A stretch of 64,000 nucleotides of DNA from Neobacillus niacini (GTDB lineage: Bacteria > Bacillota > Bacilli > Bacillales > Cytobacillaceae): positions 318,001 through 382,000 of the forward strand of contig NZ_JAUSZN010000001.1 in the NCBI RefSeq assembly GCF_030817595.1. Direction: 5' to 3'. Under the pieces are notes generated by a model, which made no database searches, had not been told where the DNA came from, and saw only the letters and a list, made by a program, of their open reading frames with translations. Numbering within the stretch: position 1 is the stretch's first letter; each line of letters opens with the position of its first letter. A program made the position numbers and the translations under genes. Shown one piece after another: positions 54,500 through 64,000 of the stretch.

Positions 54500-54790
54500 T
54501 TAATTCAAAGTTGCGAACACGCCTGTTATTATCATAATTGTTAATACGAAGTAACCAAATCCAATCTCCTTATTTTTGTCCCCGAGTATTTTACCTAATA
54601 AGCTTTCAATTAATTGATTAAGAACGAGCAAAGTAAAAAGTAAAGGTATAAGTAATAGTGGTTTTTTGTTTACAAGATTATAGTCGAAAAATAGAACAGC
54701 GCTAAAAACAAGCACAAAAGATATTAATCCACTTATATTATTAGAACCTCGTTTAAAAAGCCATTTGAAAAACTGTTTTAGAGAATTCAA
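54500..54790 (-). CDS. small membrane protein of unknown function
   Basis: About 96 residues with three membrane helices (SGLISFVLVFSAVLFF, KPLLLIPLLFTLLVLN, FGYFVLTIMIITGVFA). TTG 54790 after AGGGGCGAC is a more credible start than the upstream ATG at 54832. No family is recognised. Confidence 0.55.
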   Translation of the reverse strand: MNSLKQFFKWLFKRGSNNISGLISFVLVFSAVLFFDYNLVNKKPLLLIPLLFTLLVLNQLIESLLGKILGDKNKEIGFGYFVLTIMIITGVFATLN

Positions 54791-54925
54791 AAATAAGTCG
54801 CCCCTTTTTTTGGAAAAATTCACAATAATCAATATATATTAATTGTAACTTACTTCCATTAAAATGAATATATAGTTAAAACAACAAGTATCATAGTAAA
54901 TTTAGTAAGGGATAAATAGTGGAAG

Positions 54926-54970
54926 TACGAGGATGGCGCAGCGCTTCTTTATTGCTATTCAGCTAGAGTT
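54926..54970. repeat. dispersed hairpin element (copy 3, partial)
   Basis: Contains GGATGGCGCAGCGCTTC and ATTGCTATTCAGCTAGAGTTAAAG, resembling pieces of the elements at 23055 and 54349. Similarity is partial. Confidence 0.35.
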
Positions 54971-55007
54971 AAAGTTTAAAATGTAGACATATAAATAGGT
55001 ACCGGAT

Positions 55008-55152
55008 AAGTTTGCACCAAATATATTTAATAATGCTATCAGAGCTTATAATGATTTTACCGTTTTTGGTAAAGGGGACGATGGTTATATCGTAACGACT
55101 CTAGTCTATATTACAATGAAATATTTTTTGATCCTGTTCAGATTCTGGTGCC
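55008..55152 (+). pseudogene. unidentified coding fragment cut by an IS element
   Basis: An open frame of 48 codons reads FAPNIFNNAIRAYNDFTVFG, then KGDDGYIVTTLVYITMKYF, running without stop into the IS at 55155. It looks like real protein and lacks a start. The continuation on the other side of the IS (56462 onward) is not in a matching frame, so the fragment is a relic. Family not recognised. Confidence 0.4.
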
Positions 55153-55195
55153 TGTGGTCAAGCCCCCGAAAAATAGACATTGGAAAATTCGACGT

Positions 55196-56082
55196 TTATG
55201 ATGCATTTTGGTAATTAAAATAATACATTTTAGGAGAAACGAATCCCATTCTTTTTTGGATTCGTTTTTCATTGTAATAACGAATATATTTCTTTAAATC
55301 ATGTTGAAAGGAATCAATTGGGCTGTTTGGATAAAAACAAGGGAATTCCGTCTTTAACTGCGAAAAAAAGCTCTCAATGACAGCGTTATCCCAACAGTTT
55401 GCCTTCCTTGACATACTTGGTATGAAGTGGAGCTCCTTACTAAGATTGCGATACATGTGAGATCTGTACACACTTCCTTGGTCGCTATGGATTAGGACCC
55501 CGTCCAATGTATCCAATTTTCGCTTTTTCTGTGCAGCCATAATAGTCGCTTTTATCAAGTCCTTATTAGGACTTGAACTCATTTCAAAGGCAATTACTTC
55601 GCGATTAAATAAATCCATTACCGCAGAGATATACAACTTTTCCTGACCCACCAAAACCTCTGACATATCTGTTACCCATTTTTGGTTGGGATGAACGGCG
55701 TCAAAATCCCTATTTAATAGATTTTTATAGACATAGCCTGCAGATTGTTCCTTAGATTCATGAGTAGTTTTTGGTTGCCTCACCTTTGCTTTCAAATTGG
55801 CCTCATTCAAGAGTCGCGCTACTTTTTTGTGATTTATTATTATGCCCTCGGCTTTTAATGCTCGGGATATTCTTTTGGCTCCATACGACCCTTGTGAAGG
55901 AAATAAATCCTTTTTACTTGTTTTAAATCTTGGCGTTCTTCTCCAGATGGTTTGCGCTTAGGACGTTTAAGAAATGCAAAATAACCACTTGAGGAAACCC
56001 CAAGTATGCGGCATAAAAGATTGACTGGATAATCCTTTCTCAAATAAGAAATAGCTTCGAATTTCTTGCTTATTCGTTCCCT
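55196..56082 (-). pseudogene. IS3-type transposase OrfB, frameshifted
   Basis: The N-terminal piece (SYLRKDYPVNLLCRILGVSS, then GYFAFLKRPKRKPSGEERQD) breaks in the region 55855-55900. The C-terminal piece (SGYVYKNLLNRDFDAVHPNQ on) carries the DDE residues: WVTDMSEVLVG, LIHSDQGSVY and NAVIESFFSQLK. The two are in different frames. Confidence 0.85.
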
Positions 56083-56381
56083 TTGAGAAAGGCCTGGAAC
56101 TTTTTTAGGATTTCTATCTCCATGTCTTTTTCTTTTATTTTCTTCTCCAACTCCCGGGTCTTCTTTATATCCTTTGACTGAGAAGGCTTCGAAATAGAGC
56201 GTGGATTCACAAGACCCTGCTCACCATTATCCTTAAAAGAGATTACCCAACGATTCACTGTATCCCGGTGTAAATCTAGTTCACTTGCAACCTCAGCCAC
56301 TGGCCTTTTATTTTCCAGCACTTGACGCACTGCTTCCAACTTAGTTTCGACACTATTATGTGATGATTGTTTTTTTCTCAT
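56070..56381 (-). CDS. IS3-type transposase OrfA
   Basis: A 103-residue helix-turn-helix protein (SVETKLEAVRQVLENKRPVA, then SELDLHRDTVNRWV) with a coiled-coil end (ELEKKIKEKDMEIEILKK). It is the DNA-binding half of the transposase. The end overlaps the OrfB frame, as usual in IS3. Confidence 0.88.
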   Translation of the reverse strand: MRKKQSSHNSVETKLEAVRQVLENKRPVAEVASELDLHRDTVNRWVISFKDNGEQGLVNPRSISKPSQSKDIKKTRELEKKIKEKDMEIEILKKFQAFLKGNE

Positions 56382-56495
56382 GTTAATTGTCCCCCAAAGA
56401 AACTCAGATATGTCGTATCTTCATCATACTCTATATGTCTATTATAAGGGGGTCAACCACTGTTACTTGTCGAAAATTACATTATCGAGTAGTGA

Positions 56496-56578
56496 CAAGC
56501 ATAACTGCTTGAGACCTGCGTGCCAGGTCTTCTGTGAAGACGGATATGCTAGGGGTGTGTAAGCCGAACACACACCTA
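56496..56578 (+). ncRNA. candidate structured RNA with alternative hairpins
   Basis: Four stems in 83 bases. CAAGC/GCTTG (56496-56511), AGACCTG/CAGGTCT (56512-56530), GTCTTC/GAAGAC (56527-56541) and TAGGGGTGTGT/ACACACACCTA (56550-56578, one mismatch). The second and third overlap and exclude one another, as in attenuators and riboswitches. No known RNA family is recognised. It begins 37 bases outside the IS end. It may be an RNA element or just inverted-repeat debris. Confidence 0.35.
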
Positions 56579-56832
56579 CAGTGATAAACTGGAAAAGTAC
56601 CATTAGGAAGAATTGGATCTCCGTCGTGATGTACCCCAGACTTTTTTAGCATCCTCATCAAGTTATGTCACAAGACAGAATAAATTTTGAGGGGGATGGA
56701 CTATGGGTACAGCAATACTAATCTTACCTTCAAAAATTATATACTGAAAAACGTAAAAAAACTGACGATTGCTTAGGGGAACTATTTGGTTGATAGTCGA
56801 GGTCTTTTCTAATATAAAATAAAACTTTAGTT

Positions 56833-56902
56833 TTATAGGCCATACCGCTTTTTCTTCCGGAAAAGAGTCGTTAAATCCATCCCTAGTATCTCGGCACATT
56901 TT
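56833..56902 (-). pseudogene. C-terminal Fis-type helix-turn-helix fragment of a sigma-54 activator
   Basis: The minus strand reads KCAEILGMDLTTLFRKKKRYGL then stop (TAA), the standard C-terminal HTH of sigma-54-dependent enhancer-binding regulators. Only about 22 codons remain. It probably once controlled the adjacent transporter, whose first half is also missing, so a single deletion may have removed both. Confidence 0.55.
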
Positions 56903-56917
56903 TTTAACGGTTTATCC

Positions 56918-57616
56918 AAGTCTGTACCGTCTGAAACGTTAGAAAAGGCTAAAGCTACTCTGGATGTAGAAAACGTAAAAATGAATACAGAAAACTCTTT
57001 TCCTAAGATCCTAATCGGTCTCGTAGTTATTAAGTTTCTTTCTGCCTTATTCTACATGGCTATGGCTTTTAACGTATCACCATATATCATTAATGAGTTA
57101 AAGATGGGTTCCTCGGCTCTAGTTGGAACTGCTACCACTTTTGCGACAATCATGACTATTATTGGTTCTTCCCTTGTATTTGTTTGGATGAGGATTTTTA
57201 AGGGTGCCAGCACACTGGTAGCGGCACTAATAATAGGCGTATTCTCACTGTTCGTTGTGATGTTCCCTACTGTTCCTGGTATTATTATTAGTTGGATGCT
57301 GCTTAGTGTTGGAATGAACAGCCATCACTCCAGCTATGGTTCTGTTTTAGCCATGGCGCCGAAGGGAAGGGCTGTTGGTATTGCGACCGGCCTGTTTTTT
57401 GGTGCAACGTTTGTAGGGGAGGCGCTGTGCGCATACGTAACCCCTTGGATGGCAGACCTGATATTTGGTTCTAGTCTACCTTCTACAAACATTAAAACTG
57501 GCGGCATACTCTGTATCGTCTTCGCATTCATTAGTTACCCATTCTTCAAGAAGACCTATAAACTTGCATTTCCAAAAGTCAGCGAAAGTAAAGCCCAGGC
57601 GACAGTTAACTTATAA
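56918..57616 (+). pseudogene. MFS transporter, C-terminal half only
   Basis: About 232 codons: a hydrophilic linker (KSVPSETLEKAKATLDVENV) followed by six membrane helices (from KILIGLVVIKFLSALFYM) ending FPKVSESKAQAT. Typical MFS proteins have twelve helices; the first six are gone and no start with ribosome site precedes the linker (first ATG 56981). Motif GRAVGIATGLFFGATFVGEA recalls MFS motif C-like glycine-rich segments. The substrate is unknown. A strong terminator follows. Confidence 0.75.
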
Positions 57617-57734
57617 CCGAATTGATATTAAGTCATCCTATTTCAATTATCTGCTTGCTAAGATTCCGCTATAAACAGTAGCCGGAATTTCTCCGCCTAT
57701 GAATTCTGAATAATTTAATTATCAGTTATATAAG

Positions 57735-57768
57735 AAGCAGCTGGATGAGGATCCAGCTGCTTTTTTAT
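57735..57768. terminator. strong rho-independent terminator
   Basis: AAGCAGCTGGAT and ATCCAGCTGCTT pair perfectly around GAGG, followed by six T. Confidence 0.9.
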
Positions 57769-57871
57769 TTGGCTCTGGTAAAACTGAACAGTCGAATAAT
57801 AATTGAAAAAAGGGAGTACAAGTCTTCCCTGAAATAGCCTGTGCTTGTCAAGAGGATGTTATTTGCCAAAC

Positions 57872-59797
57872 TCATTCTTCCATTAATAATAAAAGGGTAT
57901 TTATAAACTTATCATAATTGTTGGATCTTAATAACAGGTAAACATTTTCTGGTTCTGATAATATCTTGATAAAACTATCATAGGTATCCCTGAAAATGTT
58001 TCTCTCTTCTTTATTCAGGGCAATTAGCGCGATAATTTGAACAGAATTGCTTCCCCAATTCACAGGTTTGTCATTTAATACAATCGAAATAGCAGACTTT
58101 AATGCGTTCATTTGCATCGAGTGTGGTACTGCTACGTTATTATTAAATGATGTTGAGGACATTTTTTCCCTTTCAATGATGTCGTCAATGCTCCCTTTTT
58201 CGATAAACCCTAACTGAACCAATTTATCACCAAGAAACCTGATCATTTCAAATTCATTTTTTAAGTAAATGTTATGTTGAAACAAATGGGGATCGAATAG
58301 GCTGATTAAATGTTTTTTCAACTTCGTACGACTATGTTTTTTATAAATTTTTGCTATACCGTGCTGAATTTTCTGGATGTCCTCTTCTAAAAAAAATGGA
58401 TTTAACTGGACAATTTCCTGTTCCGTTCTTTTGGGAATCTGGATCGTTGTGATAATCAAGTCTGAGTCAATTTGCCCGAAATCACTATCAAGTTTGGTAA
58501 TTACTCTACTTATCTCAATTTGTTCTCCGAAAGACTGCTCAAGTCTTTTTAACATGGGGATGTGCATATTGTAATACTCTGGACAGATAACGGTGCAAGT
58601 TATTTTATTTTCAAGCACTTTTTGTCGCTCTAGAAAGGCCCCGATATGGAAGGCGATATAGGCGATTTCGTCTTCGTTGATTTGAATATTTTCCTTTTTT
58701 TGTATCTCATTTGAAATAAAAACAGCAAGGTCATAAATTAACGGATAAGATGATTTAATTTGCTTGGTTAATGGGTTTTTGGACAAATAATTATGCTTTG
58801 CCCGGTTAATTAAATTGCGTATATGCAGAGTGAATTTTATGAGAAATTCATCACCATAAATATCCACCATGTAGTAATCTTTTACTTTTTGAATGATTTC
58901 ATTTACTAAATTAATATAATGCTGCTCAATATATTCTCCAAGATTTTCGGTGTTTAGGTTGTCATAACTCAATACCGTTGCCTTGCTGATTAAAAGAATC
59001 GTTAAGTAGTAAAGTTCTGCTCCTTCAAACGATGTCCCAAATTCAGATCTTATTAACTTGGCGATATCCAATGCCGCCCTATATTCTTTTGTTTCGGACA
59101 ACGCCCCTATGTTTTCTTCCGAAATGGTTCGATGTTGGCTGACTCGTTCTGTTGCGATCACAATGTGGAGGAGGATGTTTCCAATTGTGTACTCATTTAC
59201 ATAAAGATTATAGGTGGCCAGCACTTGGATTAGCTCTTCCTTGAAATCTTTTAAATCATAACCAAAAGCGGATTGGATACTTTCTAAATGCAAAAATTGG
59301 TCTTGCGTTTCCTCGTGAAAAATATGGCTCATCAACTTTCGTTTATCTCGTTCCAGGCCACTTAAAATAATTAAGTCACCATCTCGTTTGAAGGATAAAC
59401 TAAATTTTTCTAAAAGGTTTTTGGCCTTTTTTAAATCGCCTTCAATCGTAGATGTACTTACATAAATTTCCTCACTCAGGTCAAATATATCCATACCCTC
59501 AGAATGGGCAATCGATCGCTTTAATAAATAATAGAGCCGCTCCAGTGGCGTGAGTCCTATAGGTGTTTCTTTAGGTTCTTTACGCAGAATATCATGGTAA
59601 ACGATTTCATTTAATTTGTACCCATGGTTAGAGGACATAATCAAAACGGATGGAGAGGTGGTTTCGTTTATTTCATTTACATATTTACGAACGCTCCTAG
59701 TGGATACAGAGAATTGTTTAGCGAAAATATCTGCTTTTACCCAATCATTCTTATTTAATAAGAATTGTAAAATATCTCTCTCTCGCTCCTTTTTCAT
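57872..59797 (-). CDS. PRD-domain/PTS-regulated transcriptional activator (LicR/MtlR-like)
   Basis: A 641-residue multi-domain regulator. N-terminal HTH domains (LLNKNDWVKADIFAKQFSVS and LEKFSLSFKRDGD...), two PRD domains (residues about 190-400, each with paired histidines such as LLHIVIATERVSQHR and IAYIAFHIGAFLERQ), an EIIB-like domain (ITCTVICPEYYNMH, Cys site) and a C-terminal EIIA of the fructose-mannitol type (NVAVPHSMQMN, His site). EI/HPr phosphorylation of the PRDs and the EII-like parts tunes activity. It is divergent from the PTS genes and probably binds the palindrome at 59881. Confidence 0.92.
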   Translation of the reverse strand: MKKERERDILQFLLNKNDWVKADIFAKQFSVSTRSVRKYVNEINETTSPSVLIMSSNHGYKLNEIVYHDILRKEPKETPIGLTPLERLYYLLKRSIAHSEGMDIFDLSEEIYVSTSTIEGDLKKAKNLLEKFSLSFKRDGDLIILSGLERDKRKLMSHIFHEETQDQFLHLESIQSAFGYDLKDFKEELIQVLATYNLYVNEYTIGNILLHIVIATERVSQHRTISEENIGALSETKEYRAALDIAKLIRSEFGTSFEGAELYYLTILLISKATVLSYDNLNTENLGEYIEQHYINLVNEIIQKVKDYYMVDIYGDEFLIKFTLHIRNLINRAKHNYLSKNPLTKQIKSSYPLIYDLAVFISNEIQKKENIQINEDEIAYIAFHIGAFLERQKVLENKITCTVICPEYYNMHIPMLKRLEQSFGEQIEISRVITKLDSDFGQIDSDLIITTIQIPKRTEQEIVQLNPFFLEEDIQKIQHGIAKIYKKHSRTKLKKHLISLFDPHLFQHNIYLKNEFEMIRFLGDKLVQLGFIEKGSIDDIIEREKMSSTSFNNNVAVPHSMQMNALKSAISIVLNDKPVNWGSNSVQIIALIALNKEERNIFRDTYDSFIKILSEPENVYLLLRSNNYDKFINTLLLLMEE

Positions 59798-59880
59798 GTT
59801 ATAAAAACCCCCAAAGGTCTATTTATCGTTAGTTTTCCACTTGTTTATTGTAAAAAATCACATAATAAAATGAAAGGTTA

Positions 59881-59908
59881 AAAAAGTTCCTACACCCTGG
59901 AACTTTTT
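59881..59908. promoter_or_regulatory. perfect palindrome in the PTS promoter region
   Basis: AAAAAGTTCC (59881-59890) and GGAACTTTTT (59899-59908) with an 8-base spacer. It lies about 85 bases after the regulator start and 79 bases before the EIIB gene. A candidate operator for the adjacent regulator. A short terminator-like role cannot be excluded because a T-run closes it. Confidence 0.6.
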
Positions 59909-59986
59909 CAACTTGAGCGGAAGTATAAAAAAGTAAGACAATGACGTCAGAAAGTTAATTCAAATTTTTCTTGGGAGGAAATGATT

Positions 59987-60304
59987 ATGGCAGAAAAGAC
60001 AATTCTATTAGTTTGTGGTGGCGGTGCTTCCAGCGGATTCATGGCCCAAAACATTCGGAAAGCAGCTAAGAAAAGAAATGTTGAACTAAATGTAATCGCT
60101 AGAAGCGAGTCCGAGGTAGACGAATATTTAAATGAAATAAATGTCCTACTTATTGGACCGCATCTAAAATATATGGAAGAGGATTTACAAGGGAAGGTAA
60201 GTCCCTATAATATTCCGGCTGCAGTGATCCCGCAAACCATTTATGGTCTTTTGGATGGAAATAAAGGTCTGGACCTTATTTTGGAGCTTCTTGGCGAAAA
60301 ATAA
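59987..60304 (+). CDS. PTS system lactose/cellobiose-family EIIB component
   Basis: A 105-residue cytoplasmic phosphotransfer domain. The phospho-accepting Cys is C10 in LLVCGGGASSGFMA. ATG 59987 follows GGGAGGAA with good spacing; ATG 59981 touches that site. It is the first gene of the operon EIIB-EIIC-EIIA-glucosidase-HPr. It passes phosphate from EIIA to the incoming beta-glucoside. Confidence 0.93.
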   Translation: MAEKTILLVCGGGASSGFMAQNIRKAAKKRNVELNVIARSESEVDEYLNEINVLLIGPHLKYMEEDLQGKVSPYNIPAAVIPQTIYGLLDGNKGLDLILELLGEK

Positions 60305-60324
60305 AATAGAACGGGGGTTATTCG

Positions 60325-61542
60325 GTGAACACATTTATTAATTGGATGAATCAAAACTTTACGCCAAAAATGAATAAAATAACGAGAAATGTGTGGGTTT
60401 CATCAATCCAGGAAGCCATTATGGCTATTTTGCCACTGATTCTTGTAGGATCGCTGATTACATTGATTTCAATCTTGAATAATTATTTTTCAAAAATGCC
60501 CAATTTTTCACCCATCACTACCTTTTCATTTGGTCTTATAAGTATATTTATTGCACTATTAGTTCCTTACTTCATTATGGAAAAAAAGAAAAAGAATGAT
60601 AGAAAAATAATCTCAGGTTTGACAGGCGTTTCCTTATTTTTAATGCTGCTTGTACCTAAGCTTACTGATGACGGCGGTATTACCTTCACGTTAGAACGTT
60701 TTGGTGGCAACGGAATGTTTGTCGCTTTGATTGTGGGCCTTTTGGTTGGAGCATTCATGTATCTTTTTTCTAAGTTCTCTTTCTTTAAAGGTTCAAGTTC
60801 GCTTCCAGATTTTATTATTATTTGGTTTGACACGATTATTCCGATTACCATTCTTTTGCTGTTTGGATGGTTATTTACCTTCCAAATGAATGTTGATTTG
60901 TATGATTTAATCTTAAAAGCCTTTGAACCGCTGACGATGATTGCCCAAAGTTTTACCGGATTTATATTTATCACATTCCTTGGTATTTTCTTTTATTCTT
61001 TTGGGATCAGTCCCTGGATTTTGTATCCGATTATTTTTCCTATTTGGCTCGAGGGTATTCAAGCGAATATCGATGGTGCTGCTCAAAATATCCATACAAT
61101 GGAGACCCTTACAGCGTGGGTGTGGATTGGAGGGATGGGTTCCACTCTGCCTTTGGTCCTGATGATGCTATTCTTGGCAAAGTCGAGCCAATTAAAAGCA
61201 ATTAGTAAAGTAACCATCGTACCAAGTCTTTTCAATATTAATGAACCTGTCATTTTCGGTGCTCCGGTGGCGTTTAACCCTATATTAATGATTCCAATGT
61301 GGTTGAATGGTCTAATTATTCCTGCGATCACTTACATGGCTTTGAATTTGGATTTGGTGACAATCCCCGAAAGGCTTTTCCAACTTTGGTATATGCCTGT
61401 CGGAATTTCTTCCATACTAATTAACTCCGATTTCCGTGGATTATTATTATTAGCAGTAATTGTAGTAGTTTCTTGGTTGATTTGGTTTCCGTTTTTCAAG
61501 GTGTATGATATTCAGCAGTTTAAAAAGGAACAGGAACAGTAG
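60325..61542 (+). CDS. PTS system lactose/cellobiose-family EIIC permease
   Basis: A 405-residue membrane permease with about ten helices. The opening NWMNQNFTPKMNKITRNVWVSS and the conserved loop FNINEPVIFGAPVAFNPILM mark the lactose/cellobiose EIIC family. GTG 60325 follows ACGGGGG. It imports and phosphorylates a beta-glucoside such as cellobiose; the exact sugar is not readable. Confidence 0.94.
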   Translation: MNTFINWMNQNFTPKMNKITRNVWVSSIQEAIMAILPLILVGSLITLISILNNYFSKMPNFSPITTFSFGLISIFIALLVPYFIMEKKKKNDRKIISGLTGVSLFLMLLVPKLTDDGGITFTLERFGGNGMFVALIVGLLVGAFMYLFSKFSFFKGSSSLPDFIIIWFDTIIPITILLLFGWLFTFQMNVDLYDLILKAFEPLTMIAQSFTGFIFITFLGIFFYSFGISPWILYPIIFPIWLEGIQANIDGAAQNIHTMETLTAWVWIGGMGSTLPLVLMMLFLAKSSQLKAISKVTIVPSLFNINEPVIFGAPVAFNPILMIPMWLNGLIIPAITYMALNLDLVTIPERLFQLWYMPVGISSILINSDFRGLLLLAVIVVVSWLIWFPFFKVYDIQQFKKEQEQ

Positions 61543-61565
61543 AAAGGAATTTGGAGGTTTAGACA

Positions 61566-61916
61566 ATGAACGATCACAGCTTAAATGATATCAATGAAGT
61601 ATCGATGAAAATCATCCTAAATGCCGGTGACGCGAGATTAATCATTAAAGAAGCACTGGACTGTGTAGCAACTTGTGAATTTGGTGCGGCAAAGGAAAAA
61701 CTTGTTGAGGCGAAAAAGAAAATGACTGCTGCGCACGCTGCCCAGACTGAAACGATTCAAGGTGAAGCACGCGGTGAGCAAGTTGTTTTCTCTCTCTTGT
61801 TTGCCCACGCACAGGACACCTTGATGACAATCATGAGCGAGTGGAATACAGCTAATCATATCGTTCGTTTATTTGAAGTGTACGATGAACGGTTAAGGAA
61901 GCTCGAAGAAAAATAA
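61566..61916 (+). CDS. PTS system lactose/cellobiose-family EIIA component
   Basis: A 116-residue helical protein that works as a trimer. The phosphorylated histidine is H81 in LLFAHAQDTLM, with D84 as the likely metal ligand. A GGAGG ribosome site precedes ATG 61566. It accepts phosphate from HPr and hands it to EIIB. Confidence 0.94.
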   Translation: MNDHSLNDINEVSMKIILNAGDARLIIKEALDCVATCEFGAAKEKLVEAKKKMTAAHAAQTETIQGEARGEQVVFSLLFAHAQDTLMTIMSEWNTANHIVRLFEVYDERLRKLEEK

Positions 61917-63443
<1,527 letters not shown>

Positions 63444-63497
63444 TAATTACTTAATGTTCCTCAATAAAATTAAGATGTTATAGGGGAGTTATTGAAA

Positions 63498-63764
63498 ATG
63501 GTAGAAAAAACATTTAAAGTAACATCAGAAACAGGAATTCACGCTCGTCCAGCAACGGTATTAGTACAATCAGCAAATAAATATAATGCAGATGTAAACT
63601 TAGAGTATAGCGGTAAAATAGTTAATCTAAAGTCTATTATGGGTGTTATGTCTTTAGGTATCCCTGAAGGGTCTCATATAAAAATTATTACTACTGGAGC
63701 AGATGAAGAACTAGCACTTATAGGAATTGAAGAAACATTAATAAGTGAGGGTCTAGGAGAATGA
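63498..63764 (+). CDS. HPr-family phosphocarrier (locus-specific)
   Basis: An 88-residue HPr-like protein. The active histidine H15 (GIHARPAT) and the regulatory serine S46 (NLKSIMGVM) are both present, so it may respond to HPr kinase. ATG 63498 follows AGGGGAG. It sits at the end of the operon rather than beside ptsI; a dedicated copy may boost the flux of this PTS or control the neighbouring regulator. Confidence 0.92.
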   Translation: MVEKTFKVTSETGIHARPATVLVQSANKYNADVNLEYSGKIVNLKSIMGVMSLGIPEGSHIKIITTGADEELALIGIEETLISEGLGE

Positions 63765-63960
63765 TAAATTACACGCTGCCCAGCAACCATTTTGGTACAG
63801 TCTGCTAGCAAATTATGCAGAGGTAAAGCTAATATATTATGGGAGTCGGTCATGTGGAATCAAATATGACGATGAAATTATTATAAATGGATACGATAAA
63901 TACAAGCATTGGAGCATCTGCAATAGACCTTAGTGAAAGAATCTCTTACTGAGTAATCTA
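63765..63960 (+). pseudogene. decayed second HPr copy
   Basis: The bases after the HPr stop resemble the HPr gene itself (an ACGCT-GCCCAGCAACCATTTTGGTA region and GCAGAGGTAAAGC), but the frame carries stops and small indels. A TTATGGGAGTCGGTCATGTG segment parallels the Ser46 region. It may continue past the window end. Confidence 0.55.
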
Positions 63961-64000
63961 AATAATAATAGGAGAAAAAATATTAAAGCAATAGTAAGTA

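Larger units (their letters stand above)
55155..56459 (-). mobile_element. second IS3-family insertion sequence (transposase broken)
   Basis: About 1.3 kb. Terminal repeats are left 55155 TGGTCAAGCCCCCGAAAAAT and right, reversed from 56459, TGGTTGACCCCCTTATAAT, then shared AGACAT. CTG flanks both sides (55152-55154 and 56460-56462) as a possible 3-base target duplication. OrfA is intact; OrfB has a frameshift near 55850-55890, so this copy is probably immobile unless complemented. Confidence 0.82.

Overview
The window comes from a low-GC, endospore-forming Firmicute of the Bacillaceae. The basis is a GerA/GerC/GerB germinant-receptor operon, a cytochrome aa3-600 menaquinol oxidase operon (qoxABCD), a YfmQ homologue, AT-rich intergenic DNA, GGAGG-type ribosome sites and many TTG/GTG starts. 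The genus is not decidable from this sequence (Neobacillus or Peribacillus-like is a guess). No tRNA, rRNA or CRISPR array was seen.

Region 1 (1-20.6 kb) looks like a stress and electrophile-detoxification island built around an ECF41/SigJ-type sigma factor. Eight sites share the layout TGTCACA-N16-CGTT (two of them with one mismatch in the first box). They lie before a LysR regulator, the sigma factor itself (opposite strand), a fused ABC permease, a quinone/azo reductase, a DUF1641-NDH-2 pair, an AhpD-like carboxymuconolactone decarboxylase (two sites), and an mhqO-flavin reductase-mhqO-mhqD operon. The sigma gene carries a frameshift that removes its SnoaL-like C-terminal domain, and the first decarboxylase has a nonsense codon. 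A GerA-type operon sits in the middle.

Region 2 (20.6-30.3 kb) holds a lipoprotein NagZ-type glycosidase with a YjgB-like tail, an IS3-family element inserted in the loop of a transcription terminator, an exported isochorismatase-fold hydrolase, a YqkB/HesB-like protein, and qoxABCD.

Region 3 (30.3-46.2 kb) is a patchwork of repeated and decayed modules. Five operator-like direct repeats, each with half-sites exactly 24 nt apart (consensus TGGATGG), precede a decayed MocR-type regulator, a decayed lipoprotein-phosphatase copy plus deoC, a decayed aminotransferase plus an isochorismatase, and one intact operon. The intact operon encodes two PLP aminotransferases, a vanadium-haloperoxidase/PAP2-like lipoprotein and a nitrilase, with a HemD-like protein after a terminator. 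The fifth site lies between the exported isochorismatase and the YqkB-like gene. A 1173-residue subtilase and transposase debris interrupt the patchwork.

Region 4 (46.2-57.7 kb) has assorted accessory genes: YfmQ, a PNPOx-family protein, a DnaD-like/DnaB-like replication pair with an unknown protein and a secreted thermonuclease (probable relic of a mobile element), a methyltransferase, a SnoaL-like protein, a second IS3-type element with a broken transposase, a possible structured RNA, and half of an MFS transporter.

Region 5 (57.7-64 kb) is a beta-glucoside PTS locus: a divergent PRD/EIIB/EIIA regulator, EIIB, EIIC, EIIA, a GH1 6-phospho-beta-glucosidase, a locus-specific HPr and a decayed second HPr. 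The large number of broken genes suggests an actively decaying accessory region, but some single-base frameshifts could be sequencing errors.
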